In this document: positions 45,723 through 54,893 of the stretch, in pieces | Numbering within the stretch: the first letter of the stretch is position 1 | Layout of the letters: each line of letters starts with the position of its first letter | NCBI GenBank assembly: GCA_021156365.1 | Contig: JAJNDK010000012.1 | Span: 80,418 to 144,417 of the forward strand | DNA length: 64,000 bases | Source of the DNA: Bacteroidota bacterium | GTDB lineage: Bacteria; Bacteroidota; Bacteroidia; B-17B0; Aurantibacillaceae | Reading direction: 5' to 3' | Made by a program: the position numbers and the translations under genes | The notes under the pieces: model-generated | The model's input: only the letters and a program-made list of their open reading frames with translations | What the model was told of the DNA's origin: nothing | The model's database searches: none

Positions 45723-46754
45723 ATGGAATTTTCGGCAGAACAAATAGCCGGTTTACTGGGTGGAACCGTTGAAGGCAATGCGAATGTCACAGTTACTAAT
45801 CTTTCTAAAATCGAAGAAGGAAAACCGCATACCCTTTCTTTTTTAGCGAACGCTCAATACACACCGTACATTTACGAAACGGATGCCAGCATCGTAGTGG
45901 TCAATAAAACCCTGGTACTCGACAAACCCATAAAAGCAAGCTGTACACTTATCCGTGTAGATGATGCATATGGCGCTTTTGCAAAACTTCTTGAATTATA
46001 CAGCCAGCTGAAAGGTGATAAAACGGGCATCGAACAGCCTTCTTTTATCCATCCTTCAGCAAAAGTGGGTAAGAACTGCTATGTGGGCGCTTTTGCCTAC
46101 ATCGGAGAAAATGCGGTGATCGGTGACAATGTGAAGATATACCCGCAGGCCTATGTGGGCGACAATGCTACTGTTGGCGACAATACAACGTTGTTTTCGG
46201 GTGTAAAGATCTATCACGAATGTGTGATCGGGAAACATTGTATCATCCACGCCAGCTCCGTTATCGGTAGCGATGGTTTCGGTTTCGCACCTAACAACGG
46301 GGAAGTCTACAACAAAGTTCCGCAGATCGGTAATGTGGTGATCGAAGATCATGTGGAGATCGGCTCCAACACCTCTATCGACAGGGCCACCCTGGGTTCC
46401 ACCATTCTCCGCAAAGGCGTGAAGCTCGATAACCTGGTACAGATCGCACATAATGTGGAGATCGGTGAGAATACCGTAATAGCGGGACAAACAGGTGTGG
46501 CAGGCTCCACCAAAGTAGGAAAGAATTGCATGATCGCCGCACAGGTAGGGATCATCGGGCATATAAAAATTGCAGATGGAGTAAAGATCGCCGGGCAATC
46601 GGGGATCGGACATTCCATCGAAAAAGAAGGTGACATCGTGCAGGGATCACCTGCTTTTGGCATTGGTGACTACAAAAGAAGTTATGTGTTGTTCAGGAGT
46701 CTGCCAAAGCTCAGTGACAAGATCCGTGAATTAGAGAAAAAAACGAAGTCCTGA
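45723..46754 (+). CDS. lpxD: UDP-3-O-(3-hydroxyacyl)glucosamine N-acyltransferase
   Basis: LpxD adds the N-linked hydroxyacyl chain in lipid A synthesis, third step. The 343-residue length is typical. The N-terminal uridine-binding domain (about 1-98; '[20 protein letters not shown]') is followed by hexapeptide repeats of a left-handed beta helix ('[20 protein letters not shown]'...), '[20 protein letters not shown]' with the catalytic His region, and a C-terminal helix '[14 protein letters not shown]'. It starts the lpxD-lpxC/fabZ-lpxA cluster. Confidence 0.95.
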   Translation: MEFSAEQIAGLLGGTVEGNANVTVTNLSKIEEGKPHTLSFLANAQYTPYIYETDASIVVVNKTLVLDKPIKASCTLIRVDDAYGAFAKLLELYSQLKGDKTGIEQPSFIHPSAKVGKNCYVGAFAYIGENAVIGDNVKIYPQAYVGDNATVGDNTTLFSGVKIYHECVIGKHCIIHASSVIGSDGFGFAPNNGEVYNKVPQIGNVVIEDHVEIGSNTSIDRATLGSTILRKGVKLDNLVQIAHNVEIGENTVIAGQTGVAGSTKVGKNCMIAAQVGIIGHIKIADGVKIAGQSGIGHSIEKEGDIVQGSPAFGIGDYKRSYVLFRSLPKLSDKIRELEKKTKS

Positions 46755-46795
46755 TAACCCGCGACTTCGCGACAGGACAAAAAATAAGTTAAGAC

Positions 46796-48223
46796 ATGAT
46801 CAAACAGCGTACAATTAAAAATCCGGTATCACTTACAGGTGTTGGTTTGCATACGGGAAAAAAAGTGACGATAATATTTAACCCGGCTCCTGAACATCAT
46901 TGGTTCAAGTTTCAGCGTACGGATCTTGAAGGGCAGCCGATCATCGAAGCAGATGCAGACCTGGTAGTGGATACTTCTCGCGGGACCACGCTCGAAAAGA
47001 ACGGTGCGCGTGTGCATACTACAGAGCATGTATTAGCTGCATTGATGGGATTGGAAATTGACAATTGCCTGATCCAGATCGACGGACCGGAGATGCCGAT
47101 CATGGATGGAAGCTCCATCAAATTTATTGAAGCGTTAGAAGCAGCAGAGATCATAGAGCAGGAAGCTGAACGCGAATACTTCGAGCTGAAGGAAAATCTC
47201 ACCTACGAAGATCCGATCAAAAAAGTAGAGATGTTAGCTGTGGCGCAGGAGACCTTCCGCTGCACAGTAATGGTGGATTATAATTCGGAGGTGCTGGGTA
47301 CACAGCATGCTTCTATGTACCAGATCGGAGAATTTAAAGAAGAGATCTCCCGTTGCCGCACTTTCGTTTTCCTGCATGAATTAGAGGCGTTATTGGAGCA
47401 CAACCTGATCAAAGGTGGTGATCTTGATAACGCGATCGTACTGGTTGATCGTGAGATCTCAAAAGAGAAATTAGATCACCTGAAAAAAGTGTTCAACAAA
47501 GAAGATATCGAGGTAAAGGAAAAGGGTGTTTTAAATACGATTAAACTTCAGTATTACAATGAGCCGGCCCGCCACAAATTGTTGGACATCGTCGGAGATC
47601 TTGCATTGGTGGGAAAACCCATGAAGATCCACGTATTGGCTGCCCGTCCGGGACACGCAGGCAATGTGGCTTTTGCAAAGAAACTGAAAGAAGTGATCAA
47701 AAAAGAATCCTCCGACAAATTCCTGCCGAAGATCGATATGACCGCACCGCCGGTATACAATATCAACGACATCATGAAGATCCTTCCGCACCGCCAGCCG
47801 ATGCTGCTGATCGATAAGATTATGGACATCAGCCTTGAACATATCATTGGTGTGAAGAACGTAACATTGAACGAAGAATTTTTCAAAGGACATTTTCCGG
47901 AAGCGCCGGTAATGCCGGGTGTGATGCTGATCGAAGCGATGGCACAATGCGGCGGAGTACTTGTTTTGAAAACAGTGCCTGATCCGGAAAACTACCTTAC
48001 ATTCTTTATAAAGATCGATGGTGTGAAATTCCGTCAGCAGGTAATTCCGGGCGATACGGTTGTATTCAGCCTGAAGCTTATTACACCGATCCGGCGCGGG
48101 ATCTGCCATATGCGCGGTGTTGCGTATGTAAATAATAAGCCGGTAATGGAAGGTGAAATGATGGCACAAATAGTGAAAGTTAAAAACGTCGAGGAGAAAA
48201 AACCGCAGCCGGCAACTGCATAA
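46796..48223 (+). CDS. lpxC/fabZ: Bifunctional UDP-3-O-acyl-N-acetylglucosamine deacetylase / 3-hydroxyacyl-ACP dehydratase
   Basis: This 475-residue fusion carries two steps. LpxC (about 1-310) is the zinc deacetylase that commits sugar to lipid A: 'GVGLHTGKKVTIIFNPA', 'HTTEHVLAALMGLEIDNC' (zinc His), 'IMDGSSIKF', and the late 'HKLLDIVGDLALVGKPMKIH' motif with the second zinc site. FabZ (about 320-475) dehydrates hydroxyacyl-ACP in fatty acid synthesis: 'ILPHRQPMLLIDKIMDIS', 'NEEFFKGHFPEAPVMPGVML' and 'IEAMAQCGGV'. Such fusion is a recognised hallmark of Bacteroidota. It joins competition for the same hydroxyacyl pool. lpxA starts 9 bases downstream. Confidence 0.96.
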   Translation: MIKQRTIKNPVSLTGVGLHTGKKVTIIFNPAPEHHWFKFQRTDLEGQPIIEADADLVVDTSRGTTLEKNGARVHTTEHVLAALMGLEIDNCLIQIDGPEMPIMDGSSIKFIEALEAAEIIEQEAEREYFELKENLTYEDPIKKVEMLAVAQETFRCTVMVDYNSEVLGTQHASMYQIGEFKEEISRCRTFVFLHELEALLEHNLIKGGDLDNAIVLVDREISKEKLDHLKKVFNKEDIEVKEKGVLNTIKLQYYNEPARHKLLDIVGDLALVGKPMKIHVLAARPGHAGNVAFAKKLKEVIKKESSDKFLPKIDMTAPPVYNINDIMKILPHRQPMLLIDKIMDISLEHIIGVKNVTLNEEFFKGHFPEAPVMPGVMLIEAMAQCGGVLVLKTVPDPENYLTFFIKIDGVKFRQQVIPGDTVVFSLKLITPIRRGICHMRGVAYVNNKPVMEGEMMAQIVKVKNVEEKKPQPATA

Positions 48224-48232
48224 GAACCATTT

Positions 48233-49006
48233 ATGATCTCAAATTTAGCCTATGTACACCCGGATGCGAAGATTGGAAACAATGTGACCATCGAACCTTT
48301 TGCAAGCGTTTATGGAAATGTGGAGATCGGGGATAACACCTGGATCGGACCCAATGCAGTAGTAATGGATTATTCCCGCATTGGAAAAAATTGTAAAATA
48401 TTCCCTACGGCCACTATTGGTGCGATCCCGCAGGACCTGAAATTTAAAGATGAGCCCGCGTTGGCGGAGATCGGCGACAATTGCATGATCCGGGAATGTG
48501 TTACTATCAACCGTGGTACAGCAGATCGTATGACGACAAAGATCGGTAACAATTGCCTGCTGATGGCTTACGTACACGTAGCGCATGATTGTATCATCGG
48601 CAATAATGTGATCCTTGCCAACAGTGTAGGTTTATCCGGACATATTACTATCGAAGATTACGCGATCATCGAAGGGATGGCAGCTGCACAGCAGTTCGTG
48701 ACCATCGGCGCTCATAGTTTTATCGGGGGCTGCACACAGGTACGTAAAGGAGTTCCTCCATACATTCGCGTGGCAAGAGATCCGCTACAGTTTATTGGTG
48801 TGAACACCGTTGGTTTGGCACGCAGAGGCTTCTCCAAAGAAGCGATCAAGGAGATCGAAGATATTTACCGGATCATATTTGTTCGCGGCCACAATGTTAC
48901 CAACGCATTGGAAATAGTAGAGCAGGAAATTCCTGATTCGGAACACCGCAAAACGATCCTTGATTTTATCCGTGCTCAAAAGGATGGAATCGTAAGAGGT
49001 ATTTAA
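48233..49006 (+). CDS. lpxA: Acyl-ACP--UDP-N-acetylglucosamine O-acyltransferase
   Basis: LpxA performs the first step of lipid A synthesis. The 257-residue protein is mostly hexapeptide repeats from the start ('AYVHPDAKIGNNVTIEPFAS', 'IGDNTWIGPNAVVMDYSRIG'), with the catalytic His in 'MAYVHVAHDCIIGNNVILAN' and 'GMAAAQQFVTIGAHSFIGGC', and a C-terminal helical domain ('GFSKEAIKEIEDIYRIIF'). It begins 9 bases after lpxC/fabZ; the ABC ATPase gene follows 8 bases after its stop, so all are probably one transcript. Confidence 0.96.
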   Translation: MISNLAYVHPDAKIGNNVTIEPFASVYGNVEIGDNTWIGPNAVVMDYSRIGKNCKIFPTATIGAIPQDLKFKDEPALAEIGDNCMIRECVTINRGTADRMTTKIGNNCLLMAYVHVAHDCIIGNNVILANSVGLSGHITIEDYAIIEGMAAAQQFVTIGAHSFIGGCTQVRKGVPPYIRVARDPLQFIGVNTVGLARRGFSKEAIKEIEDIYRIIFVRGHNVTNALEIVEQEIPDSEHRKTILDFIRAQKDGIVRGI

Positions 49007-49014
49007 TTCATTCT

Positions 49015-49638
49015 ATGATCAGTATCCACGCAGATAAATTAGGCAAACGATTTAATCGCGAGTGGATATTCCGGAATTTTACGGAGCAGATCAGTCCGGG
49101 TCAAAAGCTGGTATTAACCGGCGCGAACGGTTCCGGGAAATCCACCCTTCTTTTAATGCTTGCAGGTTATGTGAATCCTTCGGAAGGAGCGATCAGCTGG
49201 CAACGGGGAGAGGTACCGGTTGATAAAGAAGAATATTACAAGCTGGTTTCGTTTGCTTCTCCGGCAATGGAGCTGATCGAAGAATTTTCGCCGGCAGAAG
49301 TCATTCAACACCAGGCTGCCTTCAAAAAATTCCAAAGCAATCTGGTAGTAGAGGATGTATTGCAGCTCGCTGAGCTGGAAAAAAGCAAAAACAAGTATGT
49401 TAAGAATTTTTCTTCCGGTATGAAACAGCGGCTAAAGCTCACATTGGCAATCCTTGCCGATGCACCGCTCCTGTTCCTGGACGAACCTGTGACCAACCTG
49501 GACAAGGAGGCGATCCAATGGTACTCACGTATGATCCAACAATATGCTATGCACAAAACGGTTGTCGTATGTAGCAACCAGGTGAGGGAAGAATACGCAT
49601 TTTGTGATAGAGAGATCTCAGTGAATGATTACAAATAG
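49015..49638 (+). CDS. ABC transporter ATP-binding protein
   Basis: This 207-residue ATPase has Walker A 'GANGSGKSTLLLML' near 36-49, signature 'FSSGMKQRLKLTLAIL', Walker B 'APLLFLDEPVTNLDKEA' and switch-region 'VVVCSNQVREEY'. It is short, like CcmA-type or lipid-transport subunits. No permease is adjacent. It is the last gene of the lpx cluster by spacing (8 bases after lpxA), so its substrate may be an envelope component. That is inference. Confidence 0.88.
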   Translation: MISIHADKLGKRFNREWIFRNFTEQISPGQKLVLTGANGSGKSTLLLMLAGYVNPSEGAISWQRGEVPVDKEEYYKLVSFASPAMELIEEFSPAEVIQHQAAFKKFQSNLVVEDVLQLAELEKSKNKYVKNFSSGMKQRLKLTLAILADAPLLFLDEPVTNLDKEAIQWYSRMIQQYAMHKTVVVCSNQVREEYAFCDREISVNDYK

Positions 49639-49717
49639 CTGCAAACAAGCCCACAAACCCTTTGTTTACGGCACGTTCAACGTACACTAAATTGCGGCGC
49701 AAGACCCCGGATATTTT

Positions 49718-49748
49718 TTTGGGAATCTCAGATATTGTTATATATTTG
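49718..49748 (+). promoter_or_regulatory. Bacteroidota-type promoter TTTG-N19-TATATTTG
   Basis: TTTG (49718-49721), exactly 19 bases, then TATATTTG (49741-49748) is a full consensus match. The start site near 49754 gives a leader of about 12 bases to ATG 49766, or 24 to ATG 49778. Confidence 0.75.
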
Positions 49749-49765
49749 ATAGTAACCAAGTATAA

Positions 49766-52594
49766 ATGTTTTTTATCATGAAAACAACGCCCGGTACTTC
49801 GTGTTCTTTAACATCCGATTCTGTTTTTTTTATAAATGGAAGGACCCTTTTATTTCTGTTTTTCATCCTGTTATTTTCTTCGTTTAAATTAAATGCCCAG
49901 GTTGCTACCGCTTATACCTGGTCGAGGGTAACAACGCCTGCGCATGCTGCCATGGCCGGAGGAACGGTGTTGGCAAACGGCACCGCGATGGATGATGCTG
50001 TTTATACAAACATCCCGATTGGCTTTGCCTGCAATTATAATGGTATTGACTATACAACAGTAGGCGTCAGTACAAACGGATTTATTTGGTTCGGTACTAC
50101 GAACCCGGCAACTAATGATTATACGCCTATTTCTTCCGCCACTGCCATGACGGGTGTAATATCCTGCTATGGTGCAAACCTGGTAGGAAGAACGGCAACT
50201 GCCAATTTAAAATATATCACTACCGGAACCTGTCCCAACCGCACGTTTATGGTGCAGTGGTTCAATATGAAAGTGGTTGGCAAAACGAGCCAGCTAGATC
50301 TGCAGATAACGCTTACGGAAGGAACCAATATGATAGATATACATGTGTATGATGCGCCCTATTTCGTGGGTGATACACATTTCGGGCAGGTTGGTATCAG
50401 GGGAGCGTCTAATGCGGATTTCAGCAACCGCTCGGTCGTTTCGTGTTCCAACACCTGGAATCCATCTGTTGCAGGTGCCACCAACACTGCTACCTGCCAG
50501 ATAGATGGGGTTACCTGCTCTACTTATCCCGCAGCCAACAACCGGTACCGGTATACCTGCAATGCCACTGCCGGAACCAATACCTGGACAGGCGCTACCA
50601 GTTCGGATTGGTTCACAGCCTCCAATTGGTCTTTGGCTAAGGTGCCCACCACCTATCACAATATTGTTATTCCCGCTGCACTGGGCACGTATCCGGTTCT
50701 TACCGGCAGTACCAATACATTTTTTAAAACCCTGAATATTGGCACAGGCGCAACATTGACTACAGCTGTTGGCTATACGGGTGTTGTAACGGTGAACGGA
50801 AGTGTTACCAACAACGGCACAATAGTAAATAACGGTACAGCGTATTTTACGCTGAATGGCTCTACCGGCAGCACCATAAGTGGAACGGGAGATTTTTCGC
50901 AGGCCGATTTTTCTTTATCAGGACCTTGCGCAAATTATTCATTAAGCAATAACATACTGGTACGGAAACTAACGATCACCACTACGGCCACACTCAATAT
51001 GAATGCCTTCGATCTGCTTGTGCTTACTTCCTTCATCCAGGTGGGCACTATTAATCAATCCACCGGTACACTGCAGATCGAGGATCCGGCACCTACACTC
51101 ACAAACGCGACATTCACAGAAGGAACAGGAACTACTTATTTTTCCATTGGCACCACTACAACGCCCGGTAATCAATTGATCCCATCCATTACCTATTACA
51201 ACCTTACTGTAAATACAAACAACGGATATACAGCGACAATTGGAAACGGGACTGCAGTCTCCTGCAATAACCTGATCATTAAAAACCCGGCGGCATCCGG
51301 TGGAATAGCAAGCGTAGCCAATGCAATTACAGTTACTAAAAATTTCGACCTGGCACCAACAGGCAATACGCCCACTGTCAATCTCAATGCAAATGTATCA
51401 GTTGGTAGCACAGGCATTACGACCCTTTACCTCGGAGTAATAAATACGGGGGCAAACAGGGTGATCATAAATAATAATCTTGCGGGAGCTGTTGCAGCGG
51501 GTGCAGGCAATACGGATTATACATTGAGCTACATAAATGGCAATCTGCGGCGCTTCATTGCTTCCGGTGCCGGGGGTAATTATGATTTTCCTTTGGGCGA
51601 TGCAGGCTCATCGAGGTACGCTATACTGAAAGACGGAGCACTAAGTGGTGGCGGATTTACATATCTGGATGCATATTTCGGAGCACTGGTCAATCATACA
51701 GATGCTGATATGATGGCTGTGCCTGTTGGCGAAACCGCCGAGCCCGGCGTATATTACGGACATATCTGTGTGGAAGGTGTCTGGTTCCTTGATCCGGATT
51801 TTCAACCCACGGCGGGATCCTATATCTTAGTTACGTATATCAATAATATCGCCGGCCTGTCTGATGATAACTTTGCTATTTTAAAACGTTCTTCCTCTTC
51901 GCTCTCCGGTGCCGACTGGACAGATGGCGGAGGTGTGAGACCTGCAAGTATGCTGGCCGGTAGAACTATTGCGAGCGGATATGCGCTGAGGGATGGATTG
52001 ACTACATTCTCTCAATTCGGCATCGCTACCGATCCGGCTATAGTATTGCCTGTGAGCTTACTTTCACTGGAAGCAAAAAAGAAGGGAAAAGAGAATATTG
52101 TGGAATGGATTACGGCAATGGAAACAAATAATCATCACTTTACGATCGAACGTTCGGCGGATGCTATTGATTTTTCTGAGATCGGGTTAGTTCCGGGTGC
52201 CGGAAACAGCAACTATTCAATTAAGTATTCTGAAACGGATGAATCACCTCTGACTGCTATTTCTTACTATCGCCTGAAACAGACTGATTTTAACGGAGCG
52301 TCGGTTTACAGTAAAATTGTTTCTGTAGCAAGAAACGAAACGGATTTTGAGCTGATCAATGCATTTCATGTGGAAGGCCTGGACGTTTTGGAGCTTACAT
52401 TGAATTGTTCGGATAAGTGCATTACATCTCTGGAACTGTATGATCTGATGGGGGCGAAAATATATACTTCCGTAGAAAATATAAACGGAAATTACACCAA
52501 AGTACTTATTCCACTGGCTGATCTAAGTCCGGGAATTTATTTTATCACTGTTTTTAACGGGGATAAAAGAATCACCAGGAAAATAAAATGGTAA
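49766..52594 (+). CDS. T9SS-exported surface protein with type A sorting domain
   Basis: This 942-residue protein has an N-terminal signal with the hydrophobic core 'TLLFLFFILLFSSFKLNAQ' (about 30-48). ATG 49778 (MKTTPG) is an equally good start. The mature part is Thr/Asn/Gly-rich and beta-stranded: 'YTWSRVTTPAHAAMAGG', 'TNTWTGATSSDWFTASNWSL' (a repeat-like Bacteroidota surface domain), then repeated 'TVNGSVTNNGTIVNNGT' segments resembling a beta helix. The end is a T9SS sorting domain: 'LLSLEAKKKGKENIVEWITA', 'GAKIYTSVENINGNYTKVLI', 'LSPGIYFITVFNGDKRITRK'. Its function is adhesion or polysaccharide binding by inference. A promoter with full consensus lies just upstream. Confidence 0.88.
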   Translation: MFFIMKTTPGTSCSLTSDSVFFINGRTLLFLFFILLFSSFKLNAQVATAYTWSRVTTPAHAAMAGGTVLANGTAMDDAVYTNIPIGFACNYNGIDYTTVGVSTNGFIWFGTTNPATNDYTPISSATAMTGVISCYGANLVGRTATANLKYITTGTCPNRTFMVQWFNMKVVGKTSQLDLQITLTEGTNMIDIHVYDAPYFVGDTHFGQVGIRGASNADFSNRSVVSCSNTWNPSVAGATNTATCQIDGVTCSTYPAANNRYRYTCNATAGTNTWTGATSSDWFTASNWSLAKVPTTYHNIVIPAALGTYPVLTGSTNTFFKTLNIGTGATLTTAVGYTGVVTVNGSVTNNGTIVNNGTAYFTLNGSTGSTISGTGDFSQADFSLSGPCANYSLSNNILVRKLTITTTATLNMNAFDLLVLTSFIQVGTINQSTGTLQIEDPAPTLTNATFTEGTGTTYFSIGTTTTPGNQLIPSITYYNLTVNTNNGYTATIGNGTAVSCNNLIIKNPAASGGIASVANAITVTKNFDLAPTGNTPTVNLNANVSVGSTGITTLYLGVINTGANRVIINNNLAGAVAAGAGNTDYTLSYINGNLRRFIASGAGGNYDFPLGDAGSSRYAILKDGALSGGGFTYLDAYFGALVNHTDADMMAVPVGETAEPGVYYGHICVEGVWFLDPDFQPTAGSYILVTYINNIAGLSDDNFAILKRSSSSLSGADWTDGGGVRPASMLAGRTIASGYALRDGLTTFSQFGIATDPAIVLPVSLLSLEAKKKGKENIVEWITAMETNNHHFTIERSADAIDFSEIGLVPGAGNSNYSIKYSETDESPLTAISYYRLKQTDFNGASVYSKIVSVARNETDFELINAFHVEGLDVLELTLNCSDKCITSLELYDLMGAKIYTSVENINGNYTKVLIPLADLSPGIYFITVFNGDKRITRKIKW

Positions 52595-52642
52595 AACCGG
52601 AATTACCTGTACCGGCCTAGCATGCATCCCTGACGATTTGCA

Positions 52643-52676
52643 ATAAAAAAAGCGGTCCGCTATTGACGGACCGCTT
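52643..52676 (-). terminator. Rho-independent terminator after sahH
   Basis: AAGCGGTCCG (52650-52659) pairs with CGGACCGCTT (52667-52676) around a 7-base loop. Read on the minus strand the stem runs into T's (52650-52643), so it ends the sahH transcript. Confidence 0.88.
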
Positions 52677-52698
52677 CTGTATAATAGAATTGTTTTGA

Positions 52699-54018
52699 TT
52701 AATACCTGTAAGCGTCGCCTTTGAAAGGACCTTCCACTTTTACTCCGATATAATCAGCTTGTTCCTGGTTCAATGTATCCAGCTCAACACCAATCTTAGC
52801 CAAATGCAAACGTGCTACTTTTTCATCAAGAATTTTTGGCAACACATATACTTTTTTCTCATAAGCCGCTGTGTTGGTCCATAATTCTAACTGAGCCAGT
52901 GTCTGGTTGGTGAAAGAGTTACTCATTACAAAGCTTGGGTGACCTGTAGCGCAACCTAAGTTCACTAAACGGCCTTCTGCCAATACGATGATGTCTTTAC
53001 CATTGATGGTATATTTATCCACCTGTGGTTTGATCTCTTCTTTGGATTTACCATGTGTTTTATTCAACCATGCCATGTCGATCTCTGTATCGAAGTGACC
53101 GATGTTACAAACGATAGCACCGTGTTTCATTGATTCGAAATGACGACCCACAATAATGTCTTTGTTACCCGTTGTTGTAACAAGGATGTCTGCAATTTTA
53201 CAAGCATTATCCATTTTCATTACCTGGTAACCGTCCATTGCAGCTTGTAAAGCACAAATAGGATCGATCTCCGTAACAATAACACGAACGCCTTGTGAAG
53301 ATAATGACAATGCAGAACCTTTTCCAACATCACCATAACCTGCAACAACAGCAACTTTACCTGCCATCATCACATCAGTAGCACGACGGATCGCATCTAC
53401 CAATGACTCACGGCAGCCATATTTGTTATCGAATTTGGATTTAGTAACTGAATCATTTACGTTGATAGCAGGCATTAATAATGTTCCGTTTTTCATACGC
53501 TCATGTAAACGGTGAACGCCTGTAGTGGTTTCTTCCGATAATCCTTTGATACCTGCAGCTAACTCAGGGAATTTATCAAACACCATGTTTGTTAAATCAC
53601 CACCGTCATCCAGGATCATATTCAATGGCTGACGACCTTCTCCAAACCAAAGGGTTTGTTCGATACACCAGTCAAATTCTTCTGCATTCATTCCTTTCCA
53701 TGCGTAAACCTGGATACCTGCTGCTGCAATTGCTGCTGCTGCGTGATCCTGTGTAGAGAAAATATTACAAGAAGACCAGGTAACTTCTGCTCCTAATGCT
53801 GTTAATGTTTCAATTAAAACTGCTGTTTGAATTGTCATGTGTAAACAACCTGCAATACGTGCTCCTTTTAAAGGTTGAGAAGGTCCGTATTCTTTACGTA
53901 ATGACATTAATCCCGGCATTTCCTCTTCTGCCAGTCTGATTTCTTTTCTTCCCCATTCTGCCAATGAGATGTCTTTCACTTTGTACTTAATGTACTTGTC
54001 TGTTGCAACTGCTGCCAT
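52699..54018 (-). CDS. sahH: Adenosylhomocysteinase
   Basis: SahH hydrolyses S-adenosylhomocysteine to homocysteine and adenosine, recycling the product of methyl transfer. The 439-residue length is typical. It has the N-terminal substrate region '[20 protein letters not shown]' and '[20 protein letters not shown]', catalytic '[20 protein letters not shown]' (Lys, Asp and Asn positions), the NAD motif '[20 protein letters not shown]', and the C-terminal 'YRY' ending. Its transcript has its own terminator. Upstream is a leader with a palindrome and a -7 element at 54110-54103. The adjacent phosphopantetheinyl-transferase gene is divergent. Confidence 0.97.
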   Translation of the reverse strand: MAAVATDKYIKYKVKDISLAEWGRKEIRLAEEEMPGLMSLRKEYGPSQPLKGARIAGCLHMTIQTAVLIETLTALGAEVTWSSCNIFSTQDHAAAAIAAAGIQVYAWKGMNAEEFDWCIEQTLWFGEGRQPLNMILDDGGDLTNMVFDKFPELAAGIKGLSEETTTGVHRLHERMKNGTLLMPAINVNDSVTKSKFDNKYGCRESLVDAIRRATDVMMAGKVAVVAGYGDVGKGSALSLSSQGVRVIVTEIDPICALQAAMDGYQVMKMDNACKIADILVTTTGNKDIIVGRHFESMKHGAIVCNIGHFDTEIDMAWLNKTHGKSKEEIKPQVDKYTINGKDIIVLAEGRLVNLGCATGHPSFVMSNSFTNQTLAQLELWTNTAAYEKKVYVLPKILDEKVARLHLAKIGVELDTLNQEQADYIGVKVEGPFKGDAYRY

Positions 54019-54097
54019 GTATTTATTTTTATTAGTTATTTAGGATTATAGTCCCGGAGCTCAGTCGAACGCTATCGGGATTATGTTTAAATTTTAA
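54019..54097 (-). other. sahH 5' leader with an imperfect palindrome
   Basis: The predicted leader of about 78 bases contains TCCCGATAGC (minus strand) that can pair with GCTCCGGGA around 'GTTCGACTGA'. It includes the word GAGC-NN-AGTCGAA, related to a palindromic intergenic repeat common in Bacteroidota. It could be a repeat insertion, an mRNA stability hairpin or a regulatory leader. No known SAM or SAH riboswitch consensus was recognised. Confidence 0.4.
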
Positions 54098-54102
54098 CCC
54101 TG

Positions 54103-54134
54103 CAAAAGTAAGGCATATCTCCTTAATATACAAT
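54103..54134 (-). promoter_or_regulatory. Probable sahH promoter
   Basis: On the minus strand TACTTTTG (54110-54103) fits TAnnTTTG, with ATTG (54134-54131) at the -33 position about 20 bases upstream. The start site near 54097 leaves a leader of about 78 bases containing the palindrome at 54019-54097. Confidence 0.5.
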
Positions 54135-54180
54135 AAAATTCGACCGAATTAGATGGGGTCGTATGTTCATAAAATACCTT

Positions 54181-54272
54181 AAATTTGTTCGGCCCGCCAT
54201 TGTTGGTGTCGTCACCAACAATACGCAATCTTGTCAGTGACAACACCGACAGGGGCTTAAAATTTGTTCGGA
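54181..54272 (+). repeat. Palindromic element flanked by a 12-13-base direct repeat
   Basis: AAATTTGTTCGG occurs at 54181-54192 and again at 54260-54272 (one base longer at the left). Between them lie palindromes: ATTGTTGGTG/CACCAACAAT (54199-54222, loop TCGT) and TTGTC/GACAA (54231-54243). The first arm, 54202-54215, can also pair with 54237-54250, giving a competing 14-position stem. The arrangement looks like insertion of a small palindromic element with target duplication. The second copy overlaps the start of the phosphopantetheinyl-transferase gene. Confidence 0.45.
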
Positions 54273-54848
54273 GTGCAAAATTATAAGATCATACAGGTTT
54301 CGGCCTCCAGCAGGTATGCTTTGCTGGATGTGAGCGGATTTGAGGCCAGCTCCAAACGGAACCTGGAGGCAGAGGGCATCCGCTTTCTCCTGGATAAATT
54401 GCTGCCCGGGCAGGGGTATAAACTAAGCTATTACGATACAGGAAAGCCCTACCTCGAAGGCAGGAAGGAACGTCTGTCTATTTCGCACTCGCACAACATG
54501 GTGGCGGTGATGATCGATGAGCAGAAGGAAACCGGCATTGATATCGAGCTGATCAGGGATAAGGTACTGAATGTGACGCACAAATACCTCGACGATAAAG
54601 AACGTGAAAACATAGAAGCAGCCGATATAGAAAAGCACCTTGTGTATTGGGCAGCCAAAGAAACACTGTACAAGATCTACGGTCGGAAAAAAGTGGATTT
54701 TAAAGAGCATTTGTTTATTGAACCCTTTTCTTACAACGGATCTGTAGGAGGGCTGATCACGGGCCACATCCGGCTACCGGAACTCAGGGAAAAATTCAGG
54801 CTGCACTATGAAAAACTGGATGATTATATATTGGTATACCTTATTTAA
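54273..54848 (+). CDS. 4'-phosphopantetheinyl transferase superfamily protein
   Basis: It transfers the phosphopantetheine arm of CoA to acyl or peptidyl carrier proteins. The 191-residue form starts at GTG 54273 (MQNYKIIQ); TTG 54264 would add three residues and lies inside the direct repeat. Sfp-like motifs: 'LSISHSHNMVAVMI', 'TGIDIELIRDKVLNV' (Mg ligand Asp) and 'YWAAKETLYKIYGRKKVDFK' (the WxxKEA motif). It heads a plus-strand group with GGGP synthase, ThiE-like, PnuC and the NadR-type kinase. The carrier protein may be the fatty acid ACP. Confidence 0.88.
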   Translation: MQNYKIIQVSASSRYALLDVSGFEASSKRNLEAEGIRFLLDKLLPGQGYKLSYYDTGKPYLEGRKERLSISHSHNMVAVMIDEQKETGIDIELIRDKVLNVTHKYLDDKERENIEAADIEKHLVYWAAKETLYKIYGRKKVDFKEHLFIEPFSYNGSVGGLITGHIRLPELREKFRLHYEKLDDYILVYLI

Positions 54849-54893
54849 AACGACAATTCCGGTCTGATATCCGGAAAGCTGAAAAAAGAATTT

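Noticed and set aside
54019..54134. SAM/SAH riboswitch in the sahH leader
   Set aside because: The hairpin is a simple palindrome with a known intergenic-repeat word; no conserved SAM or SAH aptamer core is recognisable.
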